Below are positions 7,539 to 13,948 of a stretch of 13,948 bases of DNA, piece after piece. A model generated the notes under the pieces. It ran no database searches. It was not told where the DNA came from and worked only from the letters and a program-made list of their open reading frames with translations. The DNA comes from CAZXWN01 sp964644695 [NCBI: uncultured bacterium]. GTDB lineage: Bacteria; UBP4; UBA4092. Position 1 is the first letter of the stretch. Each line of letters begins with the position of its first letter. The DNA is taken from NCBI GenBank assembly GCA_964644695.1, contig CAZXWN010000001.1:714581-728528 (forward strand). The letters run 5' to 3'. The translations under genes and the position numbers were made by a program.

Positions 7539-8948
7539 ATGAGCAATCTATTAAAAACGCCTACAGTCTTGATCATTGATGATGATCCAGATATTCTGAT
7601 TCTTCTGGAAATATTCTTTTCTGCAGATGGTTATCGTGTCATTACATCTTCAACAGGTTCAGAAGCAATTTCAATTTATAAGAAGAATAATATCGACCTG
7701 GTTATCACAGATTTTCTGATGCCTACCATTGATGGCCTGGATATTTTAGCGGCGGTCCGTTCCAGTAATAAACCTGTTCCAGTTATTCTAATTACGGGAC
7801 ATGGTTCTATTGAAAAAGCGGTTGATACCATGAAAGCTGGGGCTTTTGATTATCTGACCAAACCCATCAATAAAGAAAAGTTATTAATCACTGCACGAAA
7901 AGCAATTGAGAATCGTCGTTTAATCCTCGAGAACCAACAACTCAAAGAACAATTGACCCAACAATATGGATTTGATCGAATAATCACGCAAGATAGTCGG
8001 ATGCAAAAAGTTATCCAAACACTCAAATCTGTTGCAGAAACAGATGTCACGGTTCTTCTTTTAGGCGAGAGTGGTACGGGAAAAGAATTATTTGCACGCT
8101 CCCTTCATTATCACAGCCGGCGCAAATTTGATCCCTTTGTTCCTGTGAACTGTGCTGCCATACCTACGCCTTTACTGGAAAGTGAATTTTTTGGTCATGA
8201 AAAAGGGGCCTTCACAGGTGCAGTGACCCGTCGTGAGGGTCGTTTCGAATCTGCTAATGGAGGGACATTATTTCTTGATGAAATTGGGGAAATGGGTCTC
8301 GACTTACAAGCCAAACTGCTGCGAGTTATGGAAAAACAGGTCTTTGAGCGTGTGGGAGGGAATGAATCCATTAAGAGCGATGTACGCTTGGTTGCAGCTA
8401 CAAATCGAAATTTGATTCAGGCCGTTAAGGATAAATATTTTAGAGAAGATTTATATTACCGGCTTAATGTTGTGACTATTACCATTCCGCCTCTGCGTGA
8501 ACGCAAAAGCGATATCCCCTTATTAGCCAATTATTTCTTAACTAAATATGCAACTAAATATAATCGTCCCAAATTTGAAATTGCGGATGAAACACTTTTA
8601 TTGTTGGAAAATTACTCCTGGCCCGGCAATGTAAGGGAAATGGAAAATTATTTTGAACGGTGGGTCGTCACACTGAATCATCCCCAATTAATCCCTGACC
8701 ATTTACCCCTTGAAATTAAGAATACACCAGTCAAGTCTCGTCTGATTGACACCGACACCCTCTTAGACGAACCAATGCCCGATAAAGTAACAGAACTTGA
8801 AATAGCTATCATTTCGGCAGCATTGTCAAAGACCAGAGGTATCCAGTCAAAAGCAGCTAAAATGCTGGGAATTACAGAACGTATACTAGGTTATAAAATC
8901 CAAAACTATAAAATCGATATTGAAAGTTTCAGACAACCTACTAAATAA
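7539..8948 (+). CDS. Sigma-54-dependent response regulator, NtrC family (REC-AAA+-Fis)
   Basis: This is a two-component transcription activator that opens sigma-54 promoters. In the 469-residue reading the receiver domain spans about 9-120, with acidic pocket D14-D16, phospho-acceptor D58, T86 and K108. The AAA+ domain follows, with Walker A GESGTGKE (176-183), an intact GAFTGA sigma-54 contact loop (223-228), and Walker B with D247 and E248. The C-terminal Fis-type helix-turn-helix is about 435-458 (SKAAKMLGITERIL). Nothing essential is missing, so it should be a working activator. A frame extension to an ATG at 7509 adds 10 residues without a ribosome-binding site. It follows the COG1478 gene after 47 bases, probably co-transcribed with argDF. 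No histidine kinase is in the window, so its signal and targets cannot be read here. Confidence 0.93.
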   Translation: MSNLLKTPTVLIIDDDPDILILLEIFFSADGYRVITSSTGSEAISIYKKNNIDLVITDFLMPTIDGLDILAAVRSSNKPVPVILITGHGSIEKAVDTMKAGAFDYLTKPINKEKLLITARKAIENRRLILENQQLKEQLTQQYGFDRIITQDSRMQKVIQTLKSVAETDVTVLLLGESGTGKELFARSLHYHSRRKFDPFVPVNCAAIPTPLLESEFFGHEKGAFTGAVTRREGRFESANGGTLFLDEIGEMGLDLQAKLLRVMEKQVFERVGGNESIKSDVRLVAATNRNLIQAVKDKYFREDLYYRLNVVTITIPPLRERKSDIPLLANYFLTKYATKYNRPKFEIADETLLLLENYSWPGNVREMENYFERWVVTLNHPQLIPDHLPLEIKNTPVKSRLIDTDTLLDEPMPDKVTELEIAIISAALSKTRGIQSKAAKMLGITERILGYKIQNYKIDIESFRQPTK

Positions 8949-8971
8949 CTCACCCAAAACATCCTAAATAA

Positions 8972-9002
8972 AAACAGGCCGGCAATATTTACCGGCCTGT
9001 TT
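8972..9002. terminator. Bidirectional intrinsic terminator between the regulator and ald
   Basis: AAACAGGCCGG and CCGGCCTGTTT form a perfect 11-bp GC-rich stem with a 9-nt loop (8983-8991). It lies 23 bases after the regulator stop and 15 bases past the ald stop. Read leftward it is followed by TTTTTATTT, a good U-tract for ald. Read rightward it is followed by TTTCATTTC, a weaker tract. It therefore serves both convergent genes. Confidence 0.9.
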
Positions 9003-9017
9003 CATTTCTGAAGACAA

Positions 9018-10133
9018 TTAAATAAAGAACTTATCTCTGGGTGTATAGTTCATTCCAAACAATTCAGCGACTTCAGGAATAGTTAAAATTCCATTCACCA
9101 TATTTAACCCTAAAGCAAGATATGGATCATCGGACATTGCTTTGGCGTAGCCTTTATTCGCCAATTTCACTGCATAGGGAAGACTTGCATTGCATAGTGC
9201 AAAGGTTGAAGTACGGGCAACAGCACCAGGCATATTCGCGACACAATAATGAACCACACCATCAATCACATAGGTTGGATTATTATGGGTGGTTGGCTGA
9301 CAGGTTTCAACACATCCACCTTGATCTACAGCTACATCAACAATGACAGAACCTTTTTTCATGAGCTTCAGCATGTCCCTGCTCACCAAAACCGGTGCTT
9401 TAGCTCCAACAATAAGAACGGCTCCAATTAACAAATCAGCACGCTGTATATAATTACGAACCGTGTGTGAATCTGAATAGCAAGTATTTACATTGGGCGG
9501 CATAATATCATCGATGTAGCGAAGCCGATCCACATTGATATCCATGATGGTCACATTAGCACCTAAACCTGCTGCCATTTTCGCTGCGTTTTTACCAACG
9601 CCACCACAGCCCAAAATCACAACTTCTGCAGGAGGAACACCCGGAACGCCGCCTAATAAGACACCACGGCCACCAAATGGACGTTCTAGATGCTTTGCAC
9701 CCTCCAATACTGCTAATCGCCCAGCGATTTCACTCATGGGGGTTAATAAAGGCAGAGAACGATCTGCCAGCTGTATTGTCTCGTAGGCCACAGCAACAAT
9801 TTTTCTTTCAAGTAGTTTAGTCGTCAATTCCTTATCTGCGGCTAAATGAAAGTATGTAAAAACTACCTGACCTTCTTTTAAGAAAGGAATTTCCTGAGCT
9901 TTAGGTTCTTTCACCTTGATAATCATATCTGCCGCACTATATACTTCCTGGGCTGTATTTATAATCTCAGCACCCGCTTCAACATATTCCCTATCTTCAA
10001 TGCCACTTCCCTCACCTGCAGACTTTTCTACTAAAACACGATGTCCATTTTTGACAAGTGCCTCTGCTCCTGATGGAACTAGACCAACTCGATATTCCTG
10101 TTCTTTTACCTCTTTCGGGACTCCAATTACCAT
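9018..10133 (-). CDS. ald: Alanine dehydrogenase
   Basis: The enzyme interconverts L-alanine with pyruvate and ammonia using NAD. From the ATG at 10133 it is 371 residues, starting MVIGVPKEVK like known Ald proteins. Catalytic K75 (VKEPK) and H96 (TYFHLAAD) fall at the positions standard for the family. The Rossmann motif GCGGVG follows GGRGVLLGGVPGV, and VDVAVDQGGCVE carries the active-site Asp. The frame extends four codons to a TTG at 10145, but those codons are themselves the GAGGTGG ribosome-binding site, so 10133 is the start. It is a single-gene unit between a hairpin terminator and a divergent promoter region shared with gyrB. Confidence 0.96.
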   Translation of the reverse strand: MVIGVPKEVKEQEYRVGLVPSGAEALVKNGHRVLVEKSAGEGSGIEDREYVEAGAEIINTAQEVYSAADMIIKVKEPKAQEIPFLKEGQVVFTYFHLAADKELTTKLLERKIVAVAYETIQLADRSLPLLTPMSEIAGRLAVLEGAKHLERPFGGRGVLLGGVPGVPPAEVVILGCGGVGKNAAKMAAGLGANVTIMDINVDRLRYIDDIMPPNVNTCYSDSHTVRNYIQRADLLIGAVLIVGAKAPVLVSRDMLKLMKKGSVIVDVAVDQGGCVETCQPTTHNNPTYVIDGVVHYCVANMPGAVARTSTFALCNASLPYAVKLANKGYAKAMSDDPYLALGLNMVNGILTIPEVAELFGMNYTPRDKFFI

Positions 10134-10136
10134 TTG

Positions 10137-10143
10137 CCACCTC
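10137..10143 (-). promoter_or_regulatory. ald ribosome-binding site
   Basis: Read leftward this is GAGGTGG, three bases before the ATG at 10133 (the core GAGG has six bases of spacing). It fixes the ald start. Confidence 0.8.
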
Positions 10144-10171
10144 AATAAAATAATAAATTTAATAAAAATGC

Positions 10172-10186
10172 CGACTTAATAAGTCG
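10172..10186. promoter_or_regulatory. 15-bp palindrome upstream of ald
   Basis: CGACTTA-A-TAAGTCG is a perfect inverted repeat with a single central base, 39 bases upstream of the ald start. Read leftward, TTCGAC overlapping its edge and TATTAA 18 bases on could be a weak promoter, which would place the palindrome across the -35 region. This suggests an operator for ald, but I recognise no regulator. Confidence 0.4.
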
Positions 10187-10385
10187 AACGGTACCAAATT
10201 ACACCTTTTCTAATAAAAAAGCAAGATACTCAAACAATGCCAACCACTCACTCCATCCCATTTTCACATGAGCTACAACCGCGTTTTTACCACCTTTTCA
10301 CCACAACTATGCCAGGGGTTAAATATAAAATATTTCAAACATACATAACTTATTTATAATCAATGTTCTATAAACCATTTAAAAC
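10187..10385. other. Non-coding AT-rich spacer between ald and the gyrB promoter
   Basis: No gene is supported here. The stretch is AT-rich and contains the small inverted repeat AAATAT-AAA-ATATTT (10321-10335), about 50 bases upstream of the gyrB -35 box. It may be curved or upstream-element DNA for the gyrB promoter. Confidence 0.4.
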
Positions 10386-13041
<2,656 letters not shown>

Positions 13042-13073
13042 CTTTTGCCGTATCTTGAAGGAGATAAACATTC

Positions 13074-13948
13074 ATGATAACTGAAAATAAACAGAGGATT
13101 GTCCCCGTCTCTATTGAAGAAGAGATGAAGTCCTCCTACTTGGATTACGCAATGAGCGTTATCATCGGGCGAGCATTACCTGATGTCCGAGATGGAATGA
13201 AACCTGTTCATCGTCGCATAATTTATGCCATGCAACAGCAGGGTATGTTCTCCAATAAGGCGTATAAAAAATCTGCTGCCATTGTCGGTGAGGTTATGAA
13301 AACCTTTCACCCACATGGAGACTCATCAATTTATGATGCTTTAGTCCGCATGGTACAAAATTTTGCAATTCGATATCCCTTGATTGATGGCCAAGGTAAT
13401 TTTGGATCACTCGATGATGAACCTGCAGCAATGCGTTATACCGAAGCACGTTTATCTCAGATAGCTGAAGAATTATTAAAGGATATTGAAAAAGATACCG
13501 TAGATTTCATTCCCAATTATGACGAATCTTCTGAAGAACCTTCGGTACTTCCCTGCCGATTCCCCAATCTATTGGTTAACGGATCTAATGGTATTGCAGT
13601 TGGTATGGCAACCAGCATGCCAACTCACAATCTAAGGGAAGTATGTAATGCAACAATTGCCCTGATAGATAATCCCGAAATTACCCTCACTGAATTAATG
13701 ACACACATACCAGGACCAGATTTTCCAACTGGGGGATATATTCTGGGCCGCGAAGGAATCCGTGATGCCTATGCAAAAGGTCGTGGCAAAATCATCATGC
13801 GGTCCAAAGCTAATATTGAAACACTTAAGGGTGGGAAGACTCAAATTGTAATCACCGAAATTCCCTACCAGGTTAAAACAGAAGAGACTGTTAAAAAAAT
13901 AGCTGAACAACGGAATGAAAAACGCATAGATGGAATAGTTGATATTCG
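13074..13948 (+). CDS. gyrA: DNA gyrase subunit A, N-terminal part
   Basis: GyrA cuts and rejoins DNA in the gyrase complex. The first 291 residues are present; the gene runs off the right edge. It shows [22 protein letters not shown] (split over 20-41), [16 protein letters not shown] (79-88) and the catalytic tyrosine Y122 in AAMRYTE. The quinolone-contact residues equivalent to E. coli S83 and D87 are S84 and D88, both the sensitive type. Between GNFGS and the tyrosine there is one residue fewer than in typical GyrA. AAGGAGAT (13058-13065) precedes the ATG at 13074, and the gene is co-transcribed with gyrB. A ParC assignment is unlikely given the gyrB neighbour and the close match to GyrA. 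Confidence 0.96.
   Translation, partial: MITENKQRIVPVSIEEEMKSSYLDYAMSVIIGRALPDVRDGMKPVHRRIIYAMQQQGMFSNKAYKKSAAIVGEVMKTFHPHGDSSIYDALVRMVQNFAIRYPLIDGQGNFGSLDDEPAAMRYTEARLSQIAEELLKDIEKDTVDFIPNYDESSEEPSVLPCRFPNLLVNGSNGIAVGMATSMPTHNLREVCNATIALIDNPEITLTELMTHIPGPDFPTGGYILGREGIRDAYAKGRGKIIMRSKANIETLKGGKTQIVITEIPYQVKTEETVKKIAEQRNEKRIDGIVDI

Overview
The window looks like a chromosomal housekeeping segment from an AT-rich, Gram-negative-type bacterium. Evidence for that type is a GyrB with the long insert between the Toprim core and the C-terminal tail, a PilB/PilC-type pilus or secretion machine, and a sigma-54 activator. Gene order suggests an uncultured or little-studied phylum rather than a model lineage, but the sequence alone does not let me name it. 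I see no insertion sequence, phage gene, CRISPR array, tRNA or rRNA.

Layout. Positions 1-4256 are a minus-strand operon read proA > nadD > pilB/gspE > pilC/gspF (the last cut by the window edge). Positions 4257-4598 are a divergent control region with two notable inverted repeats. Positions 4599-8948 are a plus-strand cluster: argD, argF, a COG1478 (F420-0:gamma-glutamyl ligase-like) gene and an NtrC-type response regulator. A bidirectional hairpin terminator at 8972-9002 separates it from ald (alanine dehydrogenase, minus strand). A 421-base divergent region holds a palindrome near ald and a near-consensus sigma-70 promoter for gyrB. gyrB and the start of gyrA fill the rest.

How the genes work together. 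proA (proline), argD and argF (arginine), nadD (NAD) and ald (alanine/pyruvate) are amino-acid and cofactor metabolism; argD and argF supply two steps of arginine synthesis and are almost certainly co-transcribed. The regulator at the end of that cluster has every motif needed to drive sigma-54 promoters, but no partner kinase is in the window. PilB carries a tandem motif of the MshEN cyclic-di-GMP receptor type, so the pilus or secretion motor is probably controlled by that messenger. GyrB and GyrA form DNA gyrase.

I did not find a clearly new system. The items most worth a second look are the GyrB Asn at the position of the E. coli nal-24 quinolone-resistance change, the COG1478 gene in an arginine operon, and the inverted repeats in the two divergent promoter regions. 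Several start codons were reassigned from ribosome-binding sites: gyrB to a TTG, ald, nadD and the response regulator to internal ATGs.
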